NCBI RefSeq assembly: GCF_023151265.1
Contig: NZ_JAKLJH010000005.1
Location: forward strand, 1 to 34,847
Direction of reading: 5' to 3'
DNA from: Flavobacterium sp.
GTDB lineage: Bacteria; Bacteroidota; Bacteroidia; Flavobacteriales; Flavobacteriaceae
DNA length: 34,847 nt
The translations under genes and the position numbers were made by a program. Within the stretch, counting starts at the first letter, position 1. Every line of letters starts with the position of its first letter. Positions 1 through 9,231 of this stretch are shown piece after piece. Below the pieces are notes generated by a model. That model was not told the DNA's origin and made no database searches. It saw only the letters and a list, made by a program, of their open reading frames with translations.

Positions 1-2221
1 TAATAAATCAATTACATGTTCTTCTAATTCTTGTTTGTTGATGACGATTTTCATTCCTTGTCCACCCAACACATAAGAAGGACGAACTAATAATGGAAAG
101 TCTAACGAATCTGCTAATTTTGAAGCTTCTTCAGCACTTTCAGCAATTCCAAACTTAGGGAATGGAATATTCAATTCGGTTAATAAATCCGAGAAACGTC
201 CTCTGTCTTCGGCTAAATCCAAAGCATCGAATGAAGTTCCTAAAATTTTGATTCCGTATTTTGCTAATTTTTCAGCTAATTTCAAAGCGGTTTGTCCACC
301 TAACTGAACGATTACTCCTTCAGGTTTTTCATGTTGGATGATATCGTAGATATGTTCCCAAAAAACTGGCTCGAAATATAATTTATCAGCCGTATCAAAA
401 TCGGTAGAAACCGTTTCTGGATTACAGTTAATCATGATGGTTTCATAACCACATTCTTTTGCTGCTAAAACTCCGTGAACACAAGAATAATCAAACTCGA
501 TTCCTTGTCCAATTCGGTTTGGTCCAGAACCTAAAACCACTACTTTCTTTTTATCAGTAACAATACTTTCGTTGTGAACGTATTTCGTTCCGTCTGCTTT
601 TTCAATTTCAGCTTCAAAAGTCGAGTAGAAATAAGGTGTTACTGCTTTAAATTCTGCCGCACACGTATCTACTAATTTGTAAACACGTTTGATATTTTGT
701 TCGTCACGCAGTTTGTGTACTTGACTTTCCAAACAACCCATCATGTGAGCAATTTGACGGTCTCCGTATCCTTTTTGTTTTGCTTCTAACAGCAATTCTC
801 TAGGTAATGTATCTACTTTATAATTCGAAATTTCTCTTTCTAAATGGAATAATTCTTCATACTGTTTTAAGAACCACATATCGATTTTAGTAATCTCATG
901 AATTCTGCTCAATGGAATTCCCATCGCGATGGCATCATAAATTACGAAAACTCTATCCCAACTCGCAAAAGTTAATTTTTCGATGATTTGTTCGTAGTTT
1001 TTATAACCTTTTCCGTCAGCTCCTAACCCGTTACGTTTGATTTCTAAGGACTGAGTTGCTTTGTGAAGTGCTTCTTGAAACGAACGTCCAATTCCCATTA
1101 CTTCTCCTACCGATTTCATTTGAAGTCCTAATGTTCTATCAGAACCTTCAAATTTATCGAAGTTCCATCTTGGTATTTTTACGATTACATAATCTAACGT
1201 TGGTTCAAATAAAGCCGAAGTTGATTTTGTAATTTGATTTTGTAATTCATCTAGGTTGTATCCTAAAGCTAATTTCGATGCGATTTTTGCAATTGGATAA
1301 CCCGTAGCTTTTGAAGCTAATGCCGAAGAACGCGACACACGAGGATTAATCTCAATCGCTACAATATCTTCTTTATCATCTGGTGAAACTGCGAATTGTA
1401 CGTTACAACCTCCCGCAAAATTTCCGATTGAGCGCATCATTAAAATAGCCATATCACGCATTTTTTGGAATGTCGTATCTGATAAAGTCATTGCTGGCGC
1501 TACTGTAATCGAATCTCCTGTATGAATTCCCATTGGGTCCATATTTTCAATTGTACAGATGATTACCACGTTGTCGTTGCTGTCACGTAATAACTCTAAT
1601 TCGTATTCTTTCCAACCCATTAAAGCCTTATCAATTAAGACTTCGTGAATTGGAGAAGCTTCTAATCCGTAAGTTAAAGCACCATCAAAATCTTCTTTTT
1701 TGTAAACAATTGCTGCTCCAGTTCCTCCTAACGTAAACGAAGGACGAATTACCAATGGAAAACCAAATTCCTGAGCAATTTCTTTTCCTTGTAAGAAAGA
1801 ATTAGCCGTTTTAGCAGGCGCTTGCGGAATTCCGATTTTGTGTAATGTTGATAGCATTGATATCTACACCAATTAATCTTACGTTGAAATCTTTCCAAAT
1901 TCCTTTTTCATCGGCTTCAATCGCTAAATTAAGTGCCGTTTGCCCACCCATTGTTGGTAAAACAGCATCAATTTGTGGATGCGCTTTTAAGATTTCGATG
2001 ATTGATTTTGTGGTAAGTGGTTTTAAATAAACATGATCGGCCATTGATGGGTCGGTCATAATCGTTGCAGGATTTGAGTTGATTAAGATAACTTCAATTC
2101 CTTCTTCTCTTAATGAACGCGCTGATTGAGAACCTGCGTAGTCGAATTCGCAAGCTTGACCAATAACGATAGGTCCAGATCCAATAATTAAAACCGATTT
2201 GATTGTGGTGTCTTTAGGCAT
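1..2221 (-). pseudogene. carB: carbamoyl-phosphate synthase large subunit, frameshifted in this window; C-terminus runs off the window start
   Basis: The N-terminal frame reads [41 protein letters not shown]...[11 protein letters not shown], then stops at 1811. The CarB frame resumes as [40 protein letters not shown] and continues to position 1 (...ELEEHVIDLL). The disruption is at about 1838-1846. Confidence 0.9.
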
Positions 2222-2337
2222 TGTGTTGTTGTTTTGTTGTTGTGGGTTGTAGTTATATTGTGATTATAAAATTACTAATTTTCAAAGAGTTGCACTGAAA
2301 AGAGCGTTAAAACTTATTCAAATTTTATAAACAGTTT

Positions 2338-2370
2338 AAAAAAAAGCCGCTACTAATAAAAGTAACGGCT
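2338..2370 (-). terminator. rho-independent terminator downstream of rpmH
   Basis: AGCCGcTACT-AATAAA-AGTAaCGGCT stem with an A-run on + (U-run on the minus transcript). Confidence 0.75.
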
Positions 2371-2394
2371 GATATATTGTTTTAAGCTAAAACA

Positions 2395-2556
2395 TTATTT
2401 TTTGTGTCTTGGTTCGCAAGAAACAGTTAATTTATGTCTTCCTTTAGCTCTTCTACGAGCAAGCACTTTTCTTCCATTAGCAGAAGCCATTCTATCCATG
2501 AAACCGTGCTTATTTCTTCTTTTTCTTTTTGATGGTTGAAACGTTCTCTTACTCAT
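2395..2556 (-). CDS. rpmH: 50S ribosomal protein L34
   Basis: Read manually, too short for the ORF track: [53 protein letters not shown]. Classic L34 signature. Confidence 0.97.
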   Translation of the reverse strand: MSKRTFQPSKRKRRNKHGFMDRMASANGRKVLARRRAKGRHKLTVSCEPRHKK

Positions 2557-2694
2557 TGTAGTATCTTTTAAAATCTATAAATAAAAATCTTTTTTAAAAC
2601 TCATAGGTTTCCTATCCTGAAAACCGAGTGCAAATATACAAAGACTTTTTTCATTCGCAAGTACTTTTTTAAAAATATTTTTAATTCATTTTAT

Positions 2695-2702
2695 TATCTT
2701 TG
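2695..2702 (+). promoter_or_regulatory. putative Bacteroidota -7 element (TAnnTTTG)
   Basis: TATCTTTG about 22 bp upstream of the 2725 start codon. Confidence 0.5.
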
Positions 2703-2724
2703 CACACAACAAATATACACTATA

Positions 2725-3240
2725 ATGTTTCATAAAAATATCAAATTAGTTTTAGCAGCGTTAGTTATTGCTTTCGGAATTTATCAATTCACGGAAAACA
2801 ACATAGGTAATGGTATCTTTTTATTATTATTTTCAACCATTTTTATTTTCTTATACTTTAAAAACGAATTTATTTTATTAGCTTTTTTAAAATTAAGAAA
2901 GCAAGATTTTCCTGGAGCACAAAAGTGGTTATCGCACATTAAAAACCCAGAAGCGGCTTTAGTGAAAAAACAACAAGGTTATTTCAATTACTTACACGGC
3001 TTAATGGTTTCGCAAACGAATTTAATTGAAGCTGAAAAATATTTCAAAAAAGCAATTGCTCTTGGCTTATCAATGGATCAAGATTTAGCTTTAGCGAAAT
3101 TACAATTAGCAGGTATTGCCATGACAAGAAGAAGAAAATTGGAAGCAACCAATTTATTGAACGAAGCTAAGAAATTAGACAAACAAAACATGTTGAAAGA
3201 TCAGATTAAAATGATGAAAGATCAAATGAAAAAAATGTAA
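2725..3240 (+). CDS. membrane-anchored TPR-like protein
   Basis: 171 aa; two N-terminal hydrophobic helices followed by helical repeats (AEKYFKKAIALGLSMDQDLALAKLQLAGIA). Confidence 0.6.
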   Translation: MFHKNIKLVLAALVIAFGIYQFTENNIGNGIFLLLFSTIFIFLYFKNEFILLAFLKLRKQDFPGAQKWLSHIKNPEAALVKKQQGYFNYLHGLMVSQTNLIEAEKYFKKAIALGLSMDQDLALAKLQLAGIAMTRRRKLEATNLLNEAKKLDKQNMLKDQIKMMKDQMKKM

Positions 3241-3260
3241 CTATTTCATCTTCAATACAA

Positions 3261-3286
3261 AAAAGCACCTTTTGGTGCTTTTTTTG
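3261..3286 (+). terminator. rho-independent terminator
   Basis: AAAAGCACC-TTTT-GGTGCTTTT followed by a T-run, just after the 3240 stop. Confidence 0.8.
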
Positions 3287-3570
3287 TTTATTTATCGAGT
3301 TATCTTTTCGTTTGACGAGTTTTTTAGCTTTAAATATTTCTTTTTCATAGTTTAGCTAAGTAAAAAATAAAAATTTCCCTAAAATTAAATATCCACTATA
3401 ATTTTTATGAGAAGATTTATTCTAAAAAAATGGAAAAGGGGAAATTCCAACTTTTAAAAAATCTACTAAATAAACATGAAAAGATTAAAAGTTATAGTGG
3501 TTTTTTAGTCCGTAAAAAATGTTTACGTTTTTAGAAATTAATTTCTTAAAAAAAGCGTAACATTAAAAAT

Positions 3571-3646
3571 TCATACAGAAAAGCAAGCTTTTGAGTTTTT
3601 TAAATTCTACTCTATCCTCTCAAAAATTTATTGATTTTCTGTATGA
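3571..3646. repeat. nested inverted repeat (long hairpin)
   Basis: Outer arms TCATACAGAAAA (3571-3582) / TTTTCTGTATGA (3635-3646), perfect 12 bp. Inner arms TTTTGAG (3589-3595) / CTCAAAA (3619-3625). Confidence 0.7.
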
Positions 3647-3649
3647 TTT

Positions 3650-4018
3650 TTATTTTCCCAATAACATCTTTCCGGCAATTAACAAAAGAATAAATCCAAA
3701 TACTTTCTTCAACATTTTTTGGTCTAAATTAACTGCCATTTTACTTCCGAAATAACCTCCGATAACGAAAAATACCGCAATTATTCCCACATAACGCCAA
3801 TCAATGTAGCCTTCTTTATGATAAGTATATACAGCAATTGCAGTAACTGGAACCACTAAAACCGCTAAACTAGTTCCTTGAGCTTGATGCTGATTGAATC
3901 CAAGAAGCAAAACCAACAAAGGCACCATAATTACACCACCACCTACTCCAACCAATCCGCTTAGAATACCAGCTAATATTCCAATTAAGACTAAAGATAG
4001 CACTACTTGAATATCCAT
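3650..4018 (-). CDS. half-size TSUP (TauE/SafE-type) membrane protein
   Basis: MDIQVVLSLVLIGILAGILSGLVGVGGGVIMVPLLVLLLG...; the GVGGGVIMVP motif is typical of TSUP. Likely start is the internal ATG at 4018 rather than 4066. Confidence 0.75.
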   Translation of the reverse strand: MDIQVVLSLVLIGILAGILSGLVGVGGGVIMVPLLVLLLGFNQHQAQGTSLAVLVVPVTAIAVYTYHKEGYIDWRYVGIIAVFFVIGGYFGSKMAVNLDQKMLKKVFGFILLLIAGKMLLGK

Positions 4019-4025
4019 TGGTCGC

Positions 4026-4916
4026 TTATTGTTTGTTATATCCTGAAGTTGGGATTTCGATTTCATATTTTTTTCCTGAAGTGTTTGTTAGTTTTTTATC
4101 GCGTAACCAAGGATTGTGAATTTTTAAAATTTTATAATTTACCCCTTGTGTTTTGGCAAACTTTGCTAAATCGGTAATTGAAGAATCAATTACTATTTTT
4201 TTCGTTGGAATAGTATAATACAAAGCCTCTTTTGGAATTGAAAAACCATACTTATCTGATTTCGACATAATTTCTTTCAAAGCTAAAATTCTAAAAACGT
4301 AACGCGAAGTTTCTTCAGTAAGTAACAAATCGTAATAATTATCAACTTGTTGCTCTTCCATTTTTTTGGAAATTCCGTTCATTCCACCATTATATGAAGC
4401 CGCTGCTAACGTCCAAGAACCGAATTTTTCTTTCGCACTTAATAAATACTTACAAGCCGCTTCGGTTGATTTTTCTAAATGATAGCGTTCGTCTACCTCA
4501 TCACTTACTTCCATTCCTTTTTCTTTAGCGGTTGCTGGCATAAATTGCCAAACACCTCTTGCTCCTGCAGGAGAAACCGCATTCACTAAACTACTTTCAA
4601 TAACTGCCAAATATTTGAAATCATCAGGCACTCCATATTTTGCAAGAATGGGTTCAATTATTGGGAACACTTTATTAGCACGTTTGATTACCAAAGTAGT
4701 ATTCGTGTGATAATTCATATTGGTAATCATTTCTTTATCCAAACGCTCTTGAACATCGGCCATAAACGTTGGCACTTCTTCACCCGAAAAATCCATTTTT
4801 AAACTATAACCTACTGGCGAATATTTCGTATCATTTGAAACTACTCCATAAATAAGAAAACTTGCTAAAAGAGCAACCGTTCCTAAAATCACTATCTTCT
4901 TCATATGCTTTTTCAT
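4026..4916 (-). CDS. lytic transglycosylase domain-containing protein (SLT-like)
   Basis: AVIESSLVNAVSPAGARGVWQFMPATAKEKGMEV...AAASYNGGMNGISKKM matches the SLT catalytic signature; N-terminal TM/signal. Confidence 0.9.
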   Translation of the reverse strand: MKKHMKKIVILGTVALLASFLIYGVVSNDTKYSPVGYSLKMDFSGEEVPTFMADVQERLDKEMITNMNYHTNTTLVIKRANKVFPIIEPILAKYGVPDDFKYLAVIESSLVNAVSPAGARGVWQFMPATAKEKGMEVSDEVDERYHLEKSTEAACKYLLSAKEKFGSWTLAAASYNGGMNGISKKMEEQQVDNYYDLLLTEETSRYVFRILALKEIMSKSDKYGFSIPKEALYYTIPTKKIVIDSSITDLAKFAKTQGVNYKILKIHNPWLRDKKLTNTSGKKYEIEIPTSGYNKQ

Positions 4917-4919
4917 TTT

Positions 4920-5588
4920 TTAATCGTTTAGAATTAATTTAGGTAAATTTTCATTCAACCACTTGAATTTATTAATTATCATGATATGAGTTCCGCCTTT
5001 TACAACAATACATTTTTCAATGTTTTTGATTGGGAAAACCTCATCCGCATCACCATGAACATGAATTACCGATTCGTTTACTTCTTTTTGTTTCCAACAC
5101 AAAATAGTTTCAATAGCCCAATCTAAATATTTCTTATCTCGAACCGATAAATATTTCTCATATAACTTTAATCGCTTCGCTACGATGTTATCGCCAAATG
5201 CATATTTAACCAATTTTTCAATATCAGCTAAAAGTTGGGTTGGAATTAACTTATACGCTTTTGTTGTCTTCGCGACTTTAAAACGCTGTGGAAATTCGGT
5301 ATTGGATTTTACACTTGAAATGATAATTACTTTACGAACTTTCATTTGCTTGGCCATTTCCTGCACCAAAACACCACCAAAAGAAACTCCAACTAAAACC
5401 GGATTTTCATCTTGAATTTGCTCCGTCATTCGAAGTGCGTAACTTTCGATACTTTCTTTATCATTAGGCAAAAACCATTCCAAAAAATGCATTTCAAATT
5501 GGTCTTCTGGTAATTTTATATTTTCGAAAATTGTAGGACTTGCAGCCAAGCCAGGCATAAAATAAACTGGAATCTTACTCATTACCAT
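4920..5588 (-). CDS. alpha/beta hydrolase
   Basis: VLVGVSFGGVLVQEMAK (nucleophile elbow GxSxGG); VHGDADEVFP and GGTHIM near the C-terminus. Confidence 0.8.
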   Translation of the reverse strand: MVMSKIPVYFMPGLAASPTIFENIKLPEDQFEMHFLEWFLPNDKESIESYALRMTEQIQDENPVLVGVSFGGVLVQEMAKQMKVRKVIIISSVKSNTEFPQRFKVAKTTKAYKLIPTQLLADIEKLVKYAFGDNIVAKRLKLYEKYLSVRDKKYLDWAIETILCWKQKEVNESVIHVHGDADEVFPIKNIEKCIVVKGGTHIMIINKFKWLNENLPKLILND

Positions 5589-5606
5589 TATTTTAAAAAA
5601 GTTTCG

Positions 5607-5614
5607 TAAATTTG
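5607..5614 (+). promoter_or_regulatory. putative Bacteroidota -7 element (TAnnTTTG)
   Basis: TAAATTTG upstream of the 5623/5635 start. Confidence 0.45.
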
Positions 5615-5634
5615 CACCTTAATTGAAAGGCATC

Positions 5635-5916
5635 ATGGAAATCAAAGATAATGAACTTTTAAGACAATTTGAAGTTATTTCCGAAACTGGATTGGTTTCA
5701 ATCGAGTATTCTATTCAAGAACGCAAGTTGTTTTTGACTAAATTTTGCAGCAATAATAACGAAGATGAAGAGTTACACAACGAATTTATCAAAACAGTTT
5801 TAGAGATTGCGCAAGATCGAAAATTAAAAGTAGTTCCAACACACGCAAAATTTATCAGTTTCTTTAGAAAGAATCGAAAATTTCAAGAAATGTTGCCTCC
5901 TGGAATTAAGATTTAA
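5635..5916 (+). CDS. small GNAT-like N-acetyltransferase domain protein
   Basis: MEIKDNELLRQFEV...GLVSIEYSIQERKLFLTKF...VVPTHAKFISFFRKNRKF resembles the YjdJ-type small GNAT fold; start chosen at the second ATG. Confidence 0.6.
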   Translation: MEIKDNELLRQFEVISETGLVSIEYSIQERKLFLTKFCSNNNEDEELHNEFIKTVLEIAQDRKLKVVPTHAKFISFFRKNRKFQEMLPPGIKI

Positions 5917-5923
5917 TTCTAAG

Positions 5924-5959
5924 AAAAATCCCAAGTCTATTAAACTTGGGATTTTTTTT
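5924..5959. terminator. bidirectional terminator between convergent genes
   Basis: AAAAATCCCAAGT-ctattaa-ACTTGGGATTTTTTTT. Confidence 0.8.
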
Positions 5960-7286
5960 ATGCTTCTACGTTAAGAAATTCCATTCTTACGCTTCCGTCT
6001 TCGTCAATCTTGGTTAGATTAATTTCGTGCAATGTATTTACTAATTCTGGATTCCAAGGTGTTTTTACTTTTACGTAATTTTCTGTAAATCCGTGAATAT
6101 AGCCTTCTTTGTTTTCACTTTCGAATAAAACGGTTCGGTTGGTTCCAATTTGACTTTCATAAAATGCTCTTCTTTTCTTAACCGAAAGTCCGCGTAGCAT
6201 TTTACTTCTTTTCGAACGTACATTCATTGGCACTACACCATCCATTTCTACCGCTTCGGTATTATCTCTTTCCGAATAGGTAAAAACGTGTAAATATGAA
6301 ATATCTAAATCATTTAAGAAATGATAGGTTTCTAAGAAATGTTCATCGGTTTCACCTGGAAATCCTACAATAACATCGACACCAATACAAGCATGAGGCA
6401 TTACTTCACGAATTTTAGCTACTCGTTCTGTATAGACTTCACGCAAATAACGACGCTTCATTTTTTTCAAAACATCATTAGAACCCGATTGTAGCGGAAT
6501 GTGAAAATGCGGCACAAATGTGCGACTTTGTGACACGAATTCAATAGTTTCGTTTTTCAATAGATTAGGTTCGATGGAAGAAATTCGCAAACGTTCGATT
6601 CCTTCTACTTCATCTAATGCTTTTACTAAATCTAAGAAAGTGTGTTCGTGTTTTTTATTTCCGAATTCACCTTTTCCGTAATCGCCAATATTTACTCCAG
6701 TTAAAACAATTTCTTTGATACCTTGTTCTGAAATTTCTTTAGCATTTTTCAATACATTTTCTAATGCATCACTTCTAGAAATTCCACGAGCTAATGGAAT
6801 CGTACAATAGGTACATTTATAATCGCAACCATCTTGTACTTTTAAGAAAGCACGCGTTCTGTCGCCAATTGAATAACTTCCTACATAAAAATCGGCTTCT
6901 TCGATTTCGCAGGAATGGACTTCACCCATGTCGTTTTTCGACAAGTCATTAATATAATCTGTGATTTTGAATTTTTCTGTTGCACCTAAAACCAAATCCA
7001 CACCATCAACTGCAGCCAATTCTTCTGGTTTTAATTGAGCATAACAACCCACCGCAGCAACAAACGCTTTATCATTCAGCTTCATTGCTTTTTTAACAAT
7101 CTGCTTGAATTGTTTATCGGCATTATCCGTAACCGAACACGTATTGATTACATAAATATCTGCAATTTCTTCGAAATCAACTCGTTCAAAACCTTCATTT
7201 TGAAAATCACGTGCAATAGTAGACGTTTCTGAGAAGTTCAATTTGCATCCTAAAGTGTAGAATGCGACTTTTTTCTTGTTTTCCAT
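5958..7286 (-). CDS. mtaB: tRNA t6A37 methylthiotransferase MtaB
   Basis: MiaB-type radical SAM: YTLGCKLNFSETSTIARDF, INTCSVTDNADKQ, VQDGCDYKCTYCTIPLARG. Confidence 0.92.
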   Translation of the reverse strand: MENKKKVAFYTLGCKLNFSETSTIARDFQNEGFERVDFEEIADIYVINTCSVTDNADKQFKQIVKKAMKLNDKAFVAAVGCYAQLKPEELAAVDGVDLVLGATEKFKITDYINDLSKNDMGEVHSCEIEEADFYVGSYSIGDRTRAFLKVQDGCDYKCTYCTIPLARGISRSDALENVLKNAKEISEQGIKEIVLTGVNIGDYGKGEFGNKKHEHTFLDLVKALDEVEGIERLRISSIEPNLLKNETIEFVSQSRTFVPHFHIPLQSGSNDVLKKMKRRYLREVYTERVAKIREVMPHACIGVDVIVGFPGETDEHFLETYHFLNDLDISYLHVFTYSERDNTEAVEMDGVVPMNVRSKRSKMLRGLSVKKRRAFYESQIGTNRTVLFESENKEGYIHGFTENYVKVKTPWNPELVNTLHEINLTKIDEDGSVRMEFLNVEA

Positions 7287-7361
7287 AAGTAAAACTCAAT
7301 TAATGAAATCGTTGTCAAAAAATTGAGAGTGCAAAGATAGATAAATTTGAAAATTATTTCA

Positions 7362-7429
7362 TTTGAAAATTTGAAAATGTAATTAGAGTCAAAGTAATTT
7401 TCAAATCAATACATCTTCAAATTTTCAAA
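7362..7429. repeat. intergenic inverted repeat
   Basis: TTTGAAAATTTGAAaATGT / ACATcTTCAAATTTTCAAA, 19-bp arms with one mismatch, between mtaB and the GlmU-like gene. Confidence 0.7.
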
Positions 7430-7433
7430 TTAA

Positions 7434-8609
7434 TTACTCTTTTCTATACTTCTTTGTTTCTTCAAAAACGTGTTCTAAAATTTTAGCATCTTGTTCCGTA
7501 AATTCTACATGACGGCGACTCATTACAATTTTAGCGGTTTCGAAAGCTTTTTTAGTGATGTAAGTGGTGAATCCTGAAGCGCCACCCCATGAAAAACTTG
7601 GTACAAAATTTCTTGGAAATCCAGAGCCAAAAATATTCGTTGAAACACCAACTACTGTTCCTGTGTTAAACATTGTGTTTATACCACATTTACTGTGATC
7701 GCCCATCATTAATCCGCAGAATTGCAAGCCTGTTCTTGCAAAGCCTTCCGTTACATAACTCCATAAACGCACTTCTTCGTAGTTGTTTTTTAAGTTGGAA
7801 TTATTCGAATCGGCACCGATGTTACACCATTCACCCAAAACCGAATTTCCTAAAAATCCGTCATGACCTTTATTAGAATACCCGAATAAAACCGAGTTAT
7901 TTACTTCTCCACCAATACGACAATGAGGCCCAACAGTTGTTGCTCCGTAGACTTTTGTCGCTAATTTTACTTGCGCTTCTTCACACAAAGCAAACGGCCC
8001 TCGAATAACCGAACCTTCCATGATTTCAGCATTCTTTCCGATGTAAATTGGTCCGGTTGAAGCGTTTAAGGTTACGAATTCCAACTTCGCTCCTTCTTCA
8101 ATAAAGATGTTCTCTGGAGCAATTACATTTACGCTTTTTGGAATTGGTTGTGAAAATCTATCTTCTGTAAGTAATTCAAAATCTTCGCGAATTGCGGCAT
8201 CATTCTTTGCGAAAATATCCCAAGTGTTTTCAATTCTTAAAACGTCACCTTCGTATTCAATTAGTTCATATTCATCAAAATCGATATCTTCTTGCGTATC
8301 ATGCGAGTGAAAAGCGATGATTTCTTCACCAAAAAGAATCGCTTCTTTTGGATTCAGATTTTGAACCATATCAATTAAAATCGGATTAGGTAAAAACGAA
8401 GCATTAATCATGATGTTTTCTTCCATTTCTACCATTGGATATTTCTCCATCAAATACTCTTCAGTAAGCGTTGTGGTGGTATATCCCAAATATTTTTCCC
8501 ATTTTTCACGAATGGTTAAAATTCCGATACGAATATCAGCTACAGGACGCGTAAAAGTAAAAGGGAGTAATGCATTGCGAACGGTTCCGTCAAAAAGTAT
8601 GTAGTTCAT
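7434..8609 (-). CDS. GlmU-like sugar nucleotidyltransferase/acyltransferase (left-handed beta-helix)
   Basis: MNYILFDGTVRNALLPFTFTRPVADIRIGILTIREKWEKYLG...; hexapeptide repeats (IYIGKNAEIMEGSVIRGPFALCEEAQV). Confidence 0.85.
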   Translation of the reverse strand: MNYILFDGTVRNALLPFTFTRPVADIRIGILTIREKWEKYLGYTTTTLTEEYLMEKYPMVEMEENIMINASFLPNPILIDMVQNLNPKEAILFGEEIIAFHSHDTQEDIDFDEYELIEYEGDVLRIENTWDIFAKNDAAIREDFELLTEDRFSQPIPKSVNVIAPENIFIEEGAKLEFVTLNASTGPIYIGKNAEIMEGSVIRGPFALCEEAQVKLATKVYGATTVGPHCRIGGEVNNSVLFGYSNKGHDGFLGNSVLGEWCNIGADSNNSNLKNNYEEVRLWSYVTEGFARTGLQFCGLMMGDHSKCGINTMFNTGTVVGVSTNIFGSGFPRNFVPSFSWGGASGFTTYITKKAFETAKIVMSRRHVEFTEQDAKILEHVFEETKKYRKE

Positions 8610-8694
8610 ATTTTAATATTTTGTTGAGACAAGTCGGTGATTTGTCTGTACTTTTAATTTTTATTAGATTGTAAATTCAAAAATACAATTTATT

Positions 8695-8727
8695 CCATAA
8701 AAAAAGCTTCACAAAATGTGAAGCTTT
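8695..8727 (-). terminator. terminator downstream of rpmE2
   Basis: AAAGCTTCACAaaaTGTGAAGCTTT with an A-run on + giving a U-run on the minus transcript. Confidence 0.75.
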
Positions 8728-8752
8728 CTTATTATTTTGGAAAAGCGAAAAA

Positions 8753-9004
8753 TTATTTAGCTTTTTTAGCGTATTTGCTGTTGAATTTATCGATACGACC
8801 TGCAGTATCAATAAGTTTAGATTTACCTGTGTAAAAAGGGTGAGACGTTCTAGAAATCTCCATTTTGAAAACTGGATACTCAACACCTTCGTGAGTAATA
8901 GTTTCTTTAGTTTCTACTGTAGATTTAGTGATAAAAACATCCTCATTTGACATGTCTTTGAAAGCAACTAATCTGTAATTTTCTGGGTGAATACCTTTTT
9001 TCAT
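8753..9004 (-). CDS. rpmE2: 50S ribosomal protein L31 type B (zinc-independent)
   Basis: MKKGIHPENYRLVAFKDMSNEDVFITKSTVETKETI...EISRTSHPFYTGKSKLIDTAGRIDKFNSKYAKK; no Cys ligands. Confidence 0.95.
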   Translation of the reverse strand: MKKGIHPENYRLVAFKDMSNEDVFITKSTVETKETITHEGVEYPVFKMEISRTSHPFYTGKSKLIDTAGRIDKFNSKYAKKAK

Positions 9005-9198
9005 TTTGTAAATCTTTTATTAAGCGATTATAACTTGTTCCGCGGCTTTATTTCTATAAAGGTGTAAACATTTTATAACCTTTTGGTTTATAAACTTTTT
9101 TATTTGAGAGTGCAAAATTACATTTAATTTTTAATTTACCAATGTTTCTGTAACTTTTTTTTATTTTTTAACTCTTATATTACAACGATTAGAATTCT

Positions 9199-9206
9199 TA
9201 TATTTG
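9199..9206 (+). promoter_or_regulatory. putative Bacteroidota -7 element
   Basis: TATATTTG upstream of the 9232 start. Confidence 0.45.
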
Positions 9207-9231
9207 TAAATTAATTAAACCAGAACAAACT

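Noticed and set aside
1838-1846. Programmed ribosomal frameshift in carB
   Set aside because: No slippery heptamer or stimulatory structure is evident, and residues between ITQ and the KIGIPQ region appear missing, so deletion or assembly error fits better.
1811-2221. Stand-alone 136-aa protein
   Set aside because: It is the N-terminal fragment of carB; the rest of CarB continues in another frame immediately downstream.
2222-2262. TTG/CAA-rich tract upstream of carB as a regulatory repeat
   Set aside because: Short, imperfect, consistent with an unstructured 5' leader; no further support.
8677-8886. 69-aa minus-strand ORF overlapping rpmE2
   Set aside because: Out of frame with L31, includes the terminator, and lacks protein-like features.
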